From an uncultured Eubacteriales bacterium (GTDB lineage Bacteria > Bacillota > Clostridia > Christensenellales > Aristaeellaceae), in the NCBI GenBank assembly GCA_902790525.1, contig CADASI010000002.1, positions 22,546-86,545 of the forward strand: a DNA stretch of 64,000 nt, in the 5' to 3' direction. Below, piece after piece: positions 16,601-25,600 of the stretch. A model generated the notes under the pieces. It was not told where the DNA came from, did no database searches, and saw only the letters and a program-made list of their open reading frames with translations. Positions within the stretch are counted from its first letter, which is position 1, and the number at the start of each line of letters is the position of its first letter. Made by a program: the position numbers and the translations under genes.

Positions 16601-19470
16601 GTAAAATCGTCGCTCTTCCACAGCACCCGGTCACTGGTGTTGTTTTTGATTTCCCACGATTCATCTCCGGCGGTAAAGCCGAACACCTCCTCGGTGCCCT
16701 TGTCGTTGTTGAAATTGTACTTGCCCAGGAACGTCGTGTTCGTGCCGTCATTCCAGAAAATCACGCAGGGGAAACCGTCGATGCCCTGACGGACGGCGCT
16801 GTTTTCCTCCTGGGGAGGCGTCTGGTACGGGCAAGCATCATTGTACAGGATCGCCAGCTCCACGTTGTTTGCGCCCTCGGAGGATGCCACGTCAGCTTTC
16901 ATGCAGAAAGTCTTGGTGGGAATGGCTCCGGCTCTCAGCGCGTAGGTGCTGGCCTGCGTGCCGTTGTTCAGGATGAAGCCATCCTTATACTTCATCTTGT
17001 AGTTTTTCCGGGCGTAGTATTGGGAGGATGTGCCCTGTACGTCGATCTGTACGTTGTAGGCAGTAAAGCTCTTGGAAGGCGTCACCGGGTCAACATAAGT
17101 GACGGTACAGGTTTTCTTGTCGCCCTTGTACTGCGGCAACTCGGGGCAATCGCTGATAATCATATAGGGCAGGCTGCCCGGCAGATTGGCGATGATGATA
17201 TTGCCGTAGGCGTCATATATGTTGTTCCGATTGTACCGCTCGATCAGGTCATCCACGTTCTGAGAATCGGCGATCCAGTTTTCGAGAATCTGGTGCCGGG
17301 TCAGATCGTTGTCATACACGCGGATGCGGTAAATATCCATCGTGCAACTGTTGGAGCCGATGCTGATATTGACCGGCGTGGTCTGCTGGAAGTCGTCAGA
17401 GGCCGGGTACTGCACGACGCCGGACATGATACCGTTCACATAGACATAGAGCAGACGGTTCTCCGAGGTCTTTTCCGCGACAAAGGCAATGCGAACGTGC
17501 TCGCCTTCCTTGTACTGCATACTGATCTCCGACTGCTCCGAGGTCAGTGTAGCTTTCTGCGCCGTCATGTTCAGGCCGCGCCCCACGGACAGGCAGGACA
17601 GGATCACCGCGTCATAGTCCATGACATCCCGCGTGGCAAATTCAACCTCGATGGTCTTGCCGGTGGATCGGAAATCGGACGCGAAAATCTTGTAGGGGAT
17701 CTCCACTCTCGCGTCGCCTGCCACGCGCAGCACGGTAACGCCGTCCTCGTCGAGCTGCCAGCCGTCCGAGGTAAAGTTGAAATCGGTCATCGTGGCGTTG
17801 ATGTGGTTGTCGGCGTCCGTCCAGGTGTCGGGATGCTCTTCATTATTGCTCCGCCCGGCGGTGGACAGATGCAGAGACAGGTTTTGGGTTTCCGCTTCAA
17901 CGTGGATGTCCGATTCGCTCACCGTCACGGTGATGGTCTTGGACGCGCCGCCCGACGCGATTACCACGGTCAGGGTGCCGGTGGATTCGGCGCGATAGGC
18001 GAATACGTGCTCCGTGCGATCCACGGTCTGCGTCGAGGCCAGCGTGCCGTTCACGCGGATAGTGACCTCCGCCGTCAGCGAGGTCGGATCGTACACGGTG
18101 AACGGAATGTTCAGCGTCGCATACTGCACCGCCGTATTGCTGTTGAACGGGGACACGATGATAGGCGTTGTGCTCAGCGGGTCGATGCAGATGAGCTCGA
18201 AATACAGCTCATTGGAACGCACGGTCTGGCCGTTGATCTCCGCCTCAAAATAGACGCGGAAGGTATGCGCCCCGTGGCTCTGCTGGGGGATCGTGAAAGT
18301 CTGCTGACGGCCCGAAACGCTGGTGTTCTGCGTGCCGATCTGCGTGCCGTCCAGGATAAAGTGAACGGTCTTGCTCACGCTGCCCACGGGCGTATAGGGA
18401 AAGCTGATCGCGCCGGTATAGGGCGAAGAGGCGTCAAAGGTGCTGGACAGGGAAAGCTCCACCACAGTCACCGTCATGCGAATGGTGCGGTTGTTTCCGT
18501 ACAGGTCGGTGACGGTCAGCGCGACGGTGTTTGCGCCGGTTGCCAGGTAGGGCGCAACGTTCACCGTGACCGCGCCTTGTGTGACCTCCAGCGTGGCCTT
18601 GGTGACGCCGGAAACCATAACGCGCAGGGAGCCGTTGCCGGTGGGAATGTCGTTTTCCAGGCTCGACCAGGAAAAGGAAACGGGGCAAGTATCATCCTGG
18701 GCAATAGTCTTGGAAACCCAGCCAGACGTATTGCTCATGGTAACTACGGCGTTGTTTCCGCTGTCGCCGCCACCGCTGCCGCCTCCGCCGCCACCTTTGA
18801 GCACCCGGAACAGCTCGGTATCGTCATGGACAAAGACGTTATAGTCACCATCTTCATAGCAACCGTTGACGTAAGTGTCCATCTGCAAGGCGATAGCCTG
18901 CTGATTGCGTTCAACCGATTCAAGGCCGACGGCAACCTCAGCGACCTCGTTCTCCGCGTTGCCAGCTCGTTCAATCGCCTGTGTAGCCGCGGTGTTGGCT
19001 CCCTGGGCAACCGCCACGCAGTTTTCCAGGAGCTCGTTATAGCCAGCGGCCATGTCGCGCATTTCCTGCGCATAGTCCTCCATCGTCCCGATACCCGCCT
19101 CAATCTGATCGAGCAGGCTGGGCGAGGGTTCAATGGACTCCGACGCAACGCTGGTATATGCGCCTTCCACGACCTTGTACGTCACCTTTACGGTAACGAT
19201 CCGCTTTGCGCCGTTGGTGCCATAGACGCCGAATTTGATCTTGCCAGGATCGGCCATCGCTTCATGCGGAACGATGGTCTTTCCGTTGACGATCTGGGCG
19301 ATATACACCTCGTCATCGACGCCCCAGAAAAGCGCAGTCCTGCCGAAACCGTCCCAGGCGTCGTCAAACTGGAACAGGATTTGCACCGTCTCGACAGACT
19401 TGCTTGCCAGTAACGGAGAGGCCAGCAGCTCGATATTCTCGCCTGTGACCTTCGCACTAATCGTAATCAA
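13627..19470 (-). CDS. Giant tail receptor-binding protein, DGR target 1
   Basis: 1947 residues. Order of parts: a BppU-like baseplate domain (1-110) close to the product of the next upstream gene; a coiled linker; a Gly/Ser hinge near 225-240; beta-sandwich repeats (240-560); a LamG/concanavalin-like domain (about 590-710); a CotH-kinase-like domain (about 800-1200, with VQGTSS, then WLPYDFDTALG near 1075); leucine-rich repeats (about 1290-1450); InlB-type B repeats (about 1490-1720, TYTITWKND..); and a C-terminal DUF6273 C-type-lectin-like domain (1725-1947). Its last 40 residues hold the variable repeat, WWWLRS to GGVALGFCL. It sits at the end of the tail operon and probably sets host adsorption. 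The long opposite-strand frame is a shadow. Confidence 0.93.
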   Translation of the reverse strand: MITISAKVTGENIELLASPLLASKSVETVQILFQFDDAWDGFGRTALFWGVDDEVYIAQIVNGKTIVPHEAMADPGKIKFGVYGTNGAKRIVTVKVTYKVVEGAYTSVASESIEPSPSLLDQIEAGIGTMEDYAQEMRDMAAGYNELLENCVAVAQGANTAATQAIERAGNAENEVAEVAVGLESVERNQQAIALQMDTYVNGCYEDGDYNVFVHDDTELFRVLKGGGGGGSGGGDSGNNAVVTMSNTSGWVSKTIAQDDTCPVSFSWSSLENDIPTGNGSLRVMVSGVTKATLEVTQGAVTVNVAPYLATGANTVALTVTDLYGNNRTIRMTVTVVELSLSSTFDASSPYTGAISFPYTPVGSVSKTVHFILDGTQIGTQNTSVSGRQQTFTIPQQSHGAHTFRVYFEAEINGQTVRSNELYFELICIDPLSTTPIIVSPFNSNTAVQYATLNIPFTVYDPTSLTAEVTIRVNGTLASTQTVDRTEHVFAYRAESTGTLTVVIASGGASKTITVTVSESDIHVEAETQNLSLHLSTAGRSNNEEHPDTWTDADNHINATMTDFNFTSDGWQLDEDGVTVLRVAGDARVEIPYKIFASDFRSTGKTIEVEFATRDVMDYDAVILSCLSVGRGLNMTAQKATLTSEQSEISMQYKEGEHVRIAFVAEKTSENRLLYVYVNGIMSGVVQYPASDDFQQTTPVNISIGSNSCTMDIYRIRVYDNDLTRHQILENWIADSQNVDDLIERYNRNNIYDAYGNIIIANLPGSLPYMIISDCPELPQYKGDKKTCTVTYVDPVTPSKSFTAYNVQIDVQGTSSQYYARKNYKMKYKDGFILNNGTQASTYALRAGAIPTKTFCMKADVASSEGANNVELAILYNDACPYQTPPQEENSAVRQGIDGFPCVIFWNDGTNTTFLGKYNFNNDKGTEEVFGFTAGDESWEIKNNTSDRVLWKSDDFTGDGWLNDFEARYPDTDPAYTDSTKLAALAAWLKSTDQSAATGDALSEGYTDVDGTTHTVDNAAYRLAKFKTEAPDHFEMNSAMFYYLFTELFLMVDSRAKNAFPSQIGGDKWCWLPYDFDTALGINNEGALVFSYNLEDTDTLSSGADVFNGQQSVMWINLRDAFGAEIKSMYQTLRSRGVLSYTRVEAAFEAHQDKWGEAIFNEDAWFKYLAPLIDDGSGAYLAMLQGSKAEQRKWWLYNRFRYMDSKYNAGDALSDVIQLRGYAKDNVTVTPYADVYASVKYGSYLLQTRGTRNTAYTLICPLDSVNDTEIYIYSASQLASVGDLSGLKVGFADFSKATKLSSIKLGDNSVSYDNGNLKELYLGNNVLLRTLDVRNCSGLGTGDMKSVDISGCVNIEHVYFDGTAITGLELPNGGILKTLSLPASVTNLTIRNQKAITALTIPSYASISTLWLENVSAAVNSKTILNAIPAASRVRLIGVAWEATNAAEILAIFDKLDSMRGLDEFGNNMEKAQISGTIHTATLSGQESAAIGERVANYPYLSVVADHTSAVLTLKTWDGGSTVGTVTYVDGVAQSALPSVPSRTSTAQYSYTAAGWATSTDAQTATSGCTDNVTVDKTVYAAYSRTVRTYTITWKNDASTTLRTDTLAYGATPSWGQAMPTKDGQTATGWTPAITTVTGNATYTATYIPTYTATFVLAAADGGTTLYTQNNVPQGTTPTYGGATPVSSRGNDYTFTGWSPALSGIQANTTYTAVFQAPQTWFDEEITDSWDTILTKIANGTAAYKPGNYKPLDLGAQGIVNMQIVGQEVDALAAGGGTAKYSLVSKELLATDHRMNPSYSAGTEGTGSLGGWEKCEMRSYLKETIKPLIPANVRNAIKEVTKYTRIYQASPEQAVNDVATTEDVWIPSRHEMFDGTSQYYETQGPRYSTAFPDNTSRIKKKVGSGSAAWWWLRSAANLANFLDVYSGGSYTSSGASSSGGVALGFCL
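13639..13758 (-). repeat. DGR variable repeat 1 (VR1)
   Basis: A 120-bp copy of the template at the 3' end of the receptor gene. It has 20 substitutions, all at template-A positions. The 3' end AGCGGCGGGGTGGCCCTCGG is unchanged and is the expected initiation-of-mutagenic-homing segment. Variable codons are mostly AAC or AAT in the template and now read Ala, Leu, Asp, Tyr, Gly, Thr and Ser. Confidence 0.97.
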
Positions 19471-19491
19471 ACCTATACCCCCAATCCTTAT

Positions 19492-19824
19492 TTAGTTGCG
19501 ATTGACGACGTAAGCGCCCTCCGCGATGCGATAAAGCGTTTTCGCCGTGACGAGCCGCTTACTGCCGTTGGTGCCATAGACGCCGAATTTCATCTTCCCG
19601 GCTTCGGCCATCGCTTCGCGGGGAATGATCGCCTTGTTGTCGATGACCTCGACGGAGTGTTCCTCGTCATCCGCGCCCCAGAACATCGCGGTTTTGGTGA
19701 AACCGTCCCATTCTTCGTCAAAAGTGAACTCCACCTCTGCGGTTTCGACGGTATTCGTTGCAAGGGTCGGCGATTGCAGCAGCACGACGGACTCGCCGAA
19801 AACTTGTGCTTTGATGGTCAGCAT
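19492..19824 (-). CDS. BppU-like baseplate protein, duplicate of receptor N-terminus
   Basis: 110 residues strikingly similar to residues 1-100 of the 1947-residue protein (both have VETxxxxFxFDxxWDGF, ALFWG or AMFWG, then KxKFGVYGTNG and a V-E-G-A-Y or A-E-G-A-Y ending). The fold is that of phage baseplate upper protein N-termini, which plug into the tail tip. It may build an adaptor layer to which the receptor docks. It is separated by 21 bases from its large partner. Confidence 0.75.
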   Translation of the reverse strand: MLTIKAQVFGESVVLLQSPTLATNTVETAEVEFTFDEEWDGFTKTAMFWGADDEEHSVEVIDNKAIIPREAMAEAGKMKFGVYGTNGSKRLVTAKTLYRIAEGAYVVNRN

Positions 19825-19840
19825 ATTCGCCCCTCCTGCC

Positions 19841-20254
19841 TTACTGCGTCACGACGCCGAACGCGATGTAGCTGAAACCGGGAATCCGGCTGGACACGTC
19901 GCCGTTGTAGAAACGGATCGTGAAACCCTCGTGGTTGACGGAACCCTCCAGAACCGCGCAGGAGCAGACGCCGAACCGCGCAGCCGTGGAACTGGAAACG
20001 AGGCCGACAACGACAGTCGGCACGGTGCCCTCGTCGAAAGGCCGGGGGAATCGCACGGGATAATCGGCGCAGTTGCCGGTGGAAACCTTGGACTTGGCCT
20101 GAATGTTGCCCGCCTGCACGGTGTCAACCGGGACGGGAACAGGTTCAACCTCGGCGGGTTCCGGCTGTGTAGCCTCTTCCTGAACGGATTCAGGGATGAT
20201 GATTTCGGGTTCCTTCGACTCCATCTCGATAGTCGCTTTGGTCTTTCTCGCCAT
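19841..20254 (-). CDS. Tail fibre-type protein with C-terminal beta domain
   Basis: 137 residues from ATG 20254 (GGAGTGATTTTC upstream). The N-terminus is basic then Glu/Pro-rich and flexible. The C-terminal 80 residues (CADYPVRFPRPF.., EGFTIRFYNGD, FSYIAFGV) form a compact beta domain typical of phage tail-fibre knobs, often sugar-binding. The identity is inferred from position and composition. Confidence 0.6.
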   Translation of the reverse strand: MARKTKATIEMESKEPEIIIPESVQEEATQPEPAEVEPVPVPVDTVQAGNIQAKSKVSTGNCADYPVRFPRPFDEGTVPTVVVGLVSSSTAARFGVCSCAVLEGSVNHEGFTIRFYNGDVSSRIPGFSYIAFGVVTQ

Positions 20255-20259
20255 GAAAA

Positions 20260-20496
20260 TCACTCCTTTTCATCATGGTCAGTCGGTTCGGCTTGTTCTT
20301 CCTTCTCCTTTTGCTGTGCTGCCCGCCAGGTTGCCTCGGCTCTCTTCAGCTCCGCGTCCATCAACGGGCGCAATTCACGAGCAGTCTGTTCCAGCACCTC
20401 GACCATCACAAAAGCGGGCAAACCCGATCTGTTGGTCAGGTTGACGATGCCCTGCATGTAATCATGACGGGCGAGGGTTATGGGCTTCATGGTCAT
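20260..20496 (-). CDS. Small tail-region protein
   Basis: 78 residues from ATG 20496 with AAGGAGG upstream. The first half has a short conserved-looking segment (ARHDYMQGIVNLTNRSGLPAF); the second is a charged helix. Genes of this size between Tal and fibre proteins often encode chaperones for fibre assembly; that is inference. Confidence 0.5.
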   Translation of the reverse strand: MTMKPITLARHDYMQGIVNLTNRSGLPAFVMVEVLEQTARELRPLMDAELKRAEATWRAAQQKEKEEQAEPTDHDEKE

Positions 20497-20514
20497 GTGA
20501 TCTCCTCCTTACGA

Positions 20515-22251
20515 TCAATTCAGCATCAAGCCATTTTCTATACGGTAATCAGTCCACGTCCACCTGATTGAACCGTTTCCGTTATCCCAGATATTCGTGA
20601 TAAACCGACGGGTGCCTGAATACGTCTTGTATAGAACCCATTGCGAATTATCAAAATCATAGGCATTTGTGTACAGACCATAACAGTCAAGGAATATGTT
20701 ATAGCCGTCCAAATATAAACCGCCTGATGCGCCAGAAACATAACTGCCAAACAGAATGCGTCCATCCTCATAACCGGCGCTGTCACCGCCGCGAATGATG
20801 CCGTTTTCAATTTCAACCCATTGGACTCCGAGGTCATTTGTTGATGCAGCATACAGCGATCCGTTAATGTCGGCTCCCGTACAGGTCAAATGACCGTCCT
20901 CCGTCATGGAGGAATAGGTGGAACTCCAGGATATTTTATCGGCCTTCAGGCGAATACTGCCGGCTTTCTGCTCAATGATAGACTCGACCTGACCGCTGGT
21001 GACTTTCGTCGTAATAGCATTTGCGTTCTGCGTGATTCGGGAGGATAATGAGCTTTCCGCGCCGGTTGCCCTCGTCACTTCGGTGGATATTGCATCGGCA
21101 GTCTGCGTGATTCGGGAGGATAATGAGCTTTCCGCGCCGGTTGCCCTCGTCACTTCGGTTGTTATAGCCGTCTGCGTTTGGGTGATCCTTGACGATAAAA
21201 CCTCGTCATTTCGTTTCAGCTCAACCGTGGATTGCTGAAGGCGAAGGATCTCGGAGGGGTAGGGGTACTCATCCTCCAATTCATCCTTTCCGGGGGCTTC
21301 AGCGTCGGCGCTGAAATTGATGTCATAGGTTCGCGTTTCTGCAATCAACGTGGAGGAGATGCTGCCAACCGTAACCGCGTCGCCCAGCTCTGCCACCGGG
21401 TTGTATATGGCCCCGGATATGGCGAAAGGGTGATAGGTCAGTCCATTAAGGGCCGTAAGCAGATTGTTGGCGATGGTTTGCGAGGCGTAAGGGTTGGGAT
21501 TGATGGTCAGCACATACCCCGAATTGTTGCCCGCCGAATAGACGTGATCCTCGTCAACGACCATCGTCACTCCCGACACTGTGTAGCTTTTCGCCTCCGT
21601 GATCTGACTGAGCACCACGGGCACGTTTACCGTGCTGCCGCTGCCGGTCAGCGGAACGAGGCGGAGCTTATTCTCAGGCGTGATGATCCAGTTACCGCCC
21701 TGGCAAGCCCCGATATATCCCAGCACCTCCAATAATGTCAGATCGCCGGGATATTCGCATTTATAGACGCTGGAGTCAGACCTGATACTGTTGCGGCTGT
21801 CAAGCGACACGCCCATGCGCGAGGCAATGGTGTTTACAACCGTCTGCATCGGCTTGGGCCAATTCATCGCGTCATTGGAACCGCCATAGGCTTGATTCCC
21901 TTTGAGCATCGCGTCGTAGCATTCCAGCGTCACCAGATCGTCGTCAACCTCGCGCTTTGCTACCCAGAACGTGCCGAACTCATACCAGCTCGTGGAAGTC
22001 GAACCGTCTTTCAAGCGGCATTTTATGACCACCTTCGCCGACTTGGGTATGGTGTTGGTGGTCATAACCGTAAACGTCAGAGACGCCGAAATGCAGTTGC
22101 CGACGGTCAGCGTATCGGAGGACAAAAGGTTCTGATGCACCACGGGGGCGGTAATGGTCGAGTATTCGACGTTATTGATTACCGCCACTGTTTCCAGAAT
22201 GGCGGTATCACTGGCAAACAGTGTGTTCCACGTGCTGCCTAAATTGCGCAT
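20515..22251 (-). CDS. Tail tip / Tal-like protein
   Basis: 578 residues. The first 340 residues form beta-rich hub-like domains (TLECYDAML, a motif of siphophage tail-associated proteins). Two perfect-frame 25-residue repeats (SSRITQTADAISTEVTRATG and five more residues) near 385-435 build a triple coiled coil, and a beta-rich tail with Trp and Gly follows. It is located right after the distal tail gene, as tail-tip proteins are. No peptidase or lysozyme motif is seen, so a structural hub is more likely than a lysin. Confidence 0.7.
   Translation of the reverse strand: MRNLGSTWNTLFASDTAILETVAVINNVEYSTITAPVVHQNLLSSDTLTVGNCISASLTFTVMTTNTIPKSAKVVIKCRLKDGSTSTSWYEFGTFWVAKREVDDDLVTLECYDAMLKGNQAYGGSNDAMNWPKPMQTVVNTIASRMGVSLDSRNSIRSDSSVYKCEYPGDLTLLEVLGYIGACQGGNWIITPENKLRLVPLTGSGSTVNVPVVLSQITEAKSYTVSGVTMVVDEDHVYSAGNNSGYVLTINPNPYASQTIANNLLTALNGLTYHPFAISGAIYNPVAELGDAVTVGSISSTLIAETRTYDINFSADAEAPGKDELEDEYPYPSEILRLQQSTVELKRNDEVLSSRITQTQTAITTEVTRATGAESSLSSRITQTADAISTEVTRATGAESSLSSRITQNANAITTKVTSGQVESIIEQKAGSIRLKADKISWSSTYSSMTEDGHLTCTGADINGSLYAASTNDLGVQWVEIENGIIRGGDSAGYEDGRILFGSYVSGASGGLYLDGYNIFLDCYGLYTNAYDFDNSQWVLYKTYSGTRRFITNIWDNGNGSIRWTWTDYRIENGLMLN
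21028..21159. repeat. Two-copy 75-bp direct repeat inside the tail-tip gene
   Basis: The repeat units begin at 21028 and 21103 and differ only at a few bases near their ends; each codes for 25 residues of coiled coil. It is an in-frame tandem duplication that can change length by slippage or recombination. Confidence 0.8.
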
Positions 22252-22257
22252 ACTCCA

Positions 22258-22623
22258 TCACCTCTCTGTAATATCAAAGGACGCGCCATCATAGACGGTA
22301 TGGCCGCCCTCGTATCGTTGAATCCCCTCGTTTATGGTGGAACTGTAACCCGTTTTCGTAGTCCAGGTATTCGTTAATGAATCCAGTATCGTGAAGCTCA
22401 CATACTGATTATTCATGTCGCTCCTGAGCTGCTGCATGAGGCTTTCGCTTAACGAAAGAAACGTCACAGACCATTTGCCCTTTGTGGTGATCTTCTTGCG
22501 GTACATCAAACCGTTAAGAAGATTTCGCCCCGCGCCGTCTTTGTCGATGTCGTTTGCGGAGGGTTTCAGGCTCTCAACGTATTCCGTATAATCGTGATTG
22601 CCCACCTTGAATATGGGTCGCAC
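22258..22623 (-). CDS. Tail protein of the distal-tail region
   Basis: 121 residues starting at GTG 22623 with AAGGAGG at good spacing. Sequence blocks (FKVGNHDYTEYVESLKPS, KGKWSVTFLSLS) resemble small tail proteins that precede the Tal gene in clostridial siphophages. It may be a short distal-tail or tail-completion protein. Context is the main support. Confidence 0.6.
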   Translation of the reverse strand: MRPIFKVGNHDYTEYVESLKPSANDIDKDGAGRNLLNGLMYRKKITTKGKWSVTFLSLSESLMQQLRSDMNNQYVSFTILDSLTNTWTTKTGYSSTINEGIQRYEGGHTVYDGASFDITER

Positions 22624-22635
22624 TTGCCCACCTCC

Positions 22636-25600
22636 TTAGATCAACAGCGGCGATTTGCCGGTCATGCGCGTTCGGCGGTTTATCTCGTCAACAATCGCAT
22701 CGGTGAGACTGCGCTTATCCAGATTGATCTGCGTCGTGCAATACTGCTCTATCGCTCGGACAACGGCCAAAGTCTGATTGTTGAACATCTGAATCAGCTC
22801 ATCCGTCTGCTTTTCCGTAGACGCTTCCAGCGCCCCGGCAAGGGCGTCAGCGCCGTCGCCAGATTTACCCGACACGTTGTAAGGCAATACGCCGCCGTCG
22901 GCCACAGCGGGCGTCCTGAAGGTCACAGACGCGGCTATGGCTTCAAGCCTGTCAATCAGGCTGGAGAAGCTGTCGCTCACCTTATCAGAGAAGGTGGACA
23001 ACACCTCGTCAAGGCCGTTCACAAGGCCATCGCCGTTTGCGCCCATCTTCGTGCTGTTCATTTCGGCGGCCATAGCATCGGCCACGTCGGAAACAGTATC
23101 GAGAATCGCGGGTTGCGAATCTTCCATACCCTCTGCCACGCCGAGGCCCAGCATCGCGCCCACGCCGTCACGGAACAGGCGGGAAGGGCTGTGAATGCCC
23201 AGGGCGTTACGAGCTGTGTTATATAGGCTGATAGCAAGGTCCCAAACGGTATTCTGAAGCCAACCCCAACCGTTGTTGATGCCTCTGGAAATGCCGTTTA
23301 TGATATTGGAACCGATAATGCTCCAGTCAATAGAATTAGCGCGATTCAGGGTATTGGAAAGATTAGTCACGACGGTATTCTGAATATTCTGGAATCCGCG
23401 CGAGGTAATTGACTCGATGTTATTGATTTTGGTTGTCACCGTGGTTGTGATCTGCGCCAGTTTTTCAGTAACGCTCGCGTTGATATTAGAAAACGCTGTT
23501 TTTGCAGCGGTTTCCATTTCACCGAGCTTATTCTCAAAAGTGGTTTTGACCGTCGCCATACCAACGGAAACAATCAGATTCATTGCTACCATCGCAAAGG
23601 TAACATCGGTAATGGTCGAAAACGCCGATTTTATGGAAGATGTGGTATTCTGTTTTTCATCGTCAACGCCGCCGCTGAAGCCTTTCAGGAAATCCTCGCC
23701 GTACTTGGCGGCACGCTTAGACGGAGAATGCTCATCCAAACCGTCAGAATCAGTCCGCACTTTTTCGAGAACGTTGTCGATGATGTCTATGAGCTTTACG
23801 CTCGTTTCCCCGCTGGAATCCCACATGCCTCTGACAAGGCCGCGCATGAAGTCGTTCGCGTCTACCTTGCCTTCTTCGAGGGTTTCCACGGAACCGAACA
23901 TGCTTTCAACAACATCTTTGAACTCAGGCTTGACGTGATAGCTTTCGTCCATTACAGCTCCCATAAAGGAGTTGAAATAGTCGAAAGCAATAATGTCGCC
24001 GTAGCCGTTCGCGTCAATGCCGCTCATAATATCATTGAAAGCGCCCTCGACTGCGTTCTCCGCGTCCGGCTGTCTGAGCAGCGCTTCAAGGATAAACGAC
24101 GAGAATGTTCTCCCCGCAACGCTTCTACCGGCAGTTTCGGCGGTTTCGGTAGGCGCGTCCAGAATGCCTTGCACGATGGATAGCAGAGATTCGGTTGCTT
24201 CGCCCTGCGCGTTGATGCCGCCGAAACCCAGACCGTTATAGAACTGAATAACGGTCATATCGCCGCGTTCAAACGCCTCAATTTCGGATTCACTGAACAT
24301 TTCGCCCATGCGTCCGCGAAACTCTTCTTTCACATGTCCGCTTTCGTCCAGAACCTTTTTCCGAAAACCGTCATAGAAATTCTCACCTATGAGCCCGCCT
24401 TGAACGTTGCCGTAAGCCGCAACCTGTTCCATCGCTTCGCCGAGAGAACTGCGTATCGCGCTTGCAATATCTTCCGCAGAAAGCTCGGATTCAACCTTGT
24501 TGATAAGCTCGCCGACAAGGGGGGTTGATTTTGCCAGTGCAATAAATCCGTCCTTTATTGCAAGCCAGATTTTTCTTGCAATAGCGTCCCAATCGACACG
24601 CCCGAGCGCCTCTTCCAGCTTCTCCCTAAACTCGTCCGGGTCAAAATTTTTGACAAGGGAAACCGCAAAATCAAGCACGCCGTTCAAAGCCTTATCCAGC
24701 GCGTCGCCGATCTCGCTCGCGGGGAGTTTTGCTATTCCGGCATTGATCGCTTTTGCCAGTTTTTCGCCGATTTTGGTGCCCAGGCTTTTGCTGTTCATCT
24801 TGTCAGCATATGCCGACCAATAGGCTGATCCGTCGGCGCGTTTCTTGGCCTCTTCGGAGGATTCATCCCCGAACAGAACATCAAGGAAATTCCCGGCTTT
24901 GGCGAAAACGGTCTTTATCAGGCTCCAGGTATCGCTTGCAATCCCCGGCCAGTCAACCTCGGCAAACAGGGCTTTGATGTCCTCCGCAAGCTGCTTTTCA
25001 TCAAATGTGATGACAAGATTCTTTGTGAAATCCAGTAGTCCCTTGATAGATTTGTCGATGGTTTTGCCCGCCAGTGTCCAGTTTTCCTTTTTGACAAAAA
25101 AGGCGTTCAGGGCGTTAGAGAACTTCACCCCAGCATTACCCCACTCCAGCTTAGAAACAGCGTTATACAGGAATGTAAGCGCCTGTTTCATCGCGTCGGC
25201 CAGTAGCGTACCGAGGACGTCCCAATCAACCTCATCAACGAGTTTATTGACGCCTTTCGCAAAATCAGTGCCGTATGAACCCCACTCAAAATAGCCGACA
25301 AATTCCTGAAGCATCGTAATAACGCCATTTATCGCGTCAACGATGTCTTGCATGAGCAGGTTCCAGTCAACCTCATCGACCAAACCTTCGACGGCTTGCC
25401 CGAACGCAATACCGGCTTTGCCCCACTCGAACGTAGTAACAAAACCGTGGATCGTGCGAATCAGCGCGTTTATTCTCGCGCCGAACATCTTACCGACCAT
25501 CGTCCAGTCAACCCTTTTCACGAGGCTGTTAAAGCCGCGTGCAAGTCCCTGGCCGATTTTTACCCAATCTATTTTTGTGAAAAACAGATATATGGTGTTT

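Noticed and set aside
13861-19413. Plus-strand open frame of 1850 codons opposite the tail receptor gene
   Set aside because: It is the antisense shadow of a GC-rich coding strand: no good ribosome site, no domain, and Arg/His/Gly-rich composition typical of shadows.
21028-21159. 75-bp direct repeat as a further DGR variable repeat
   Set aside because: Copies are nearly identical, not A-biased, and unrelated to the TR.
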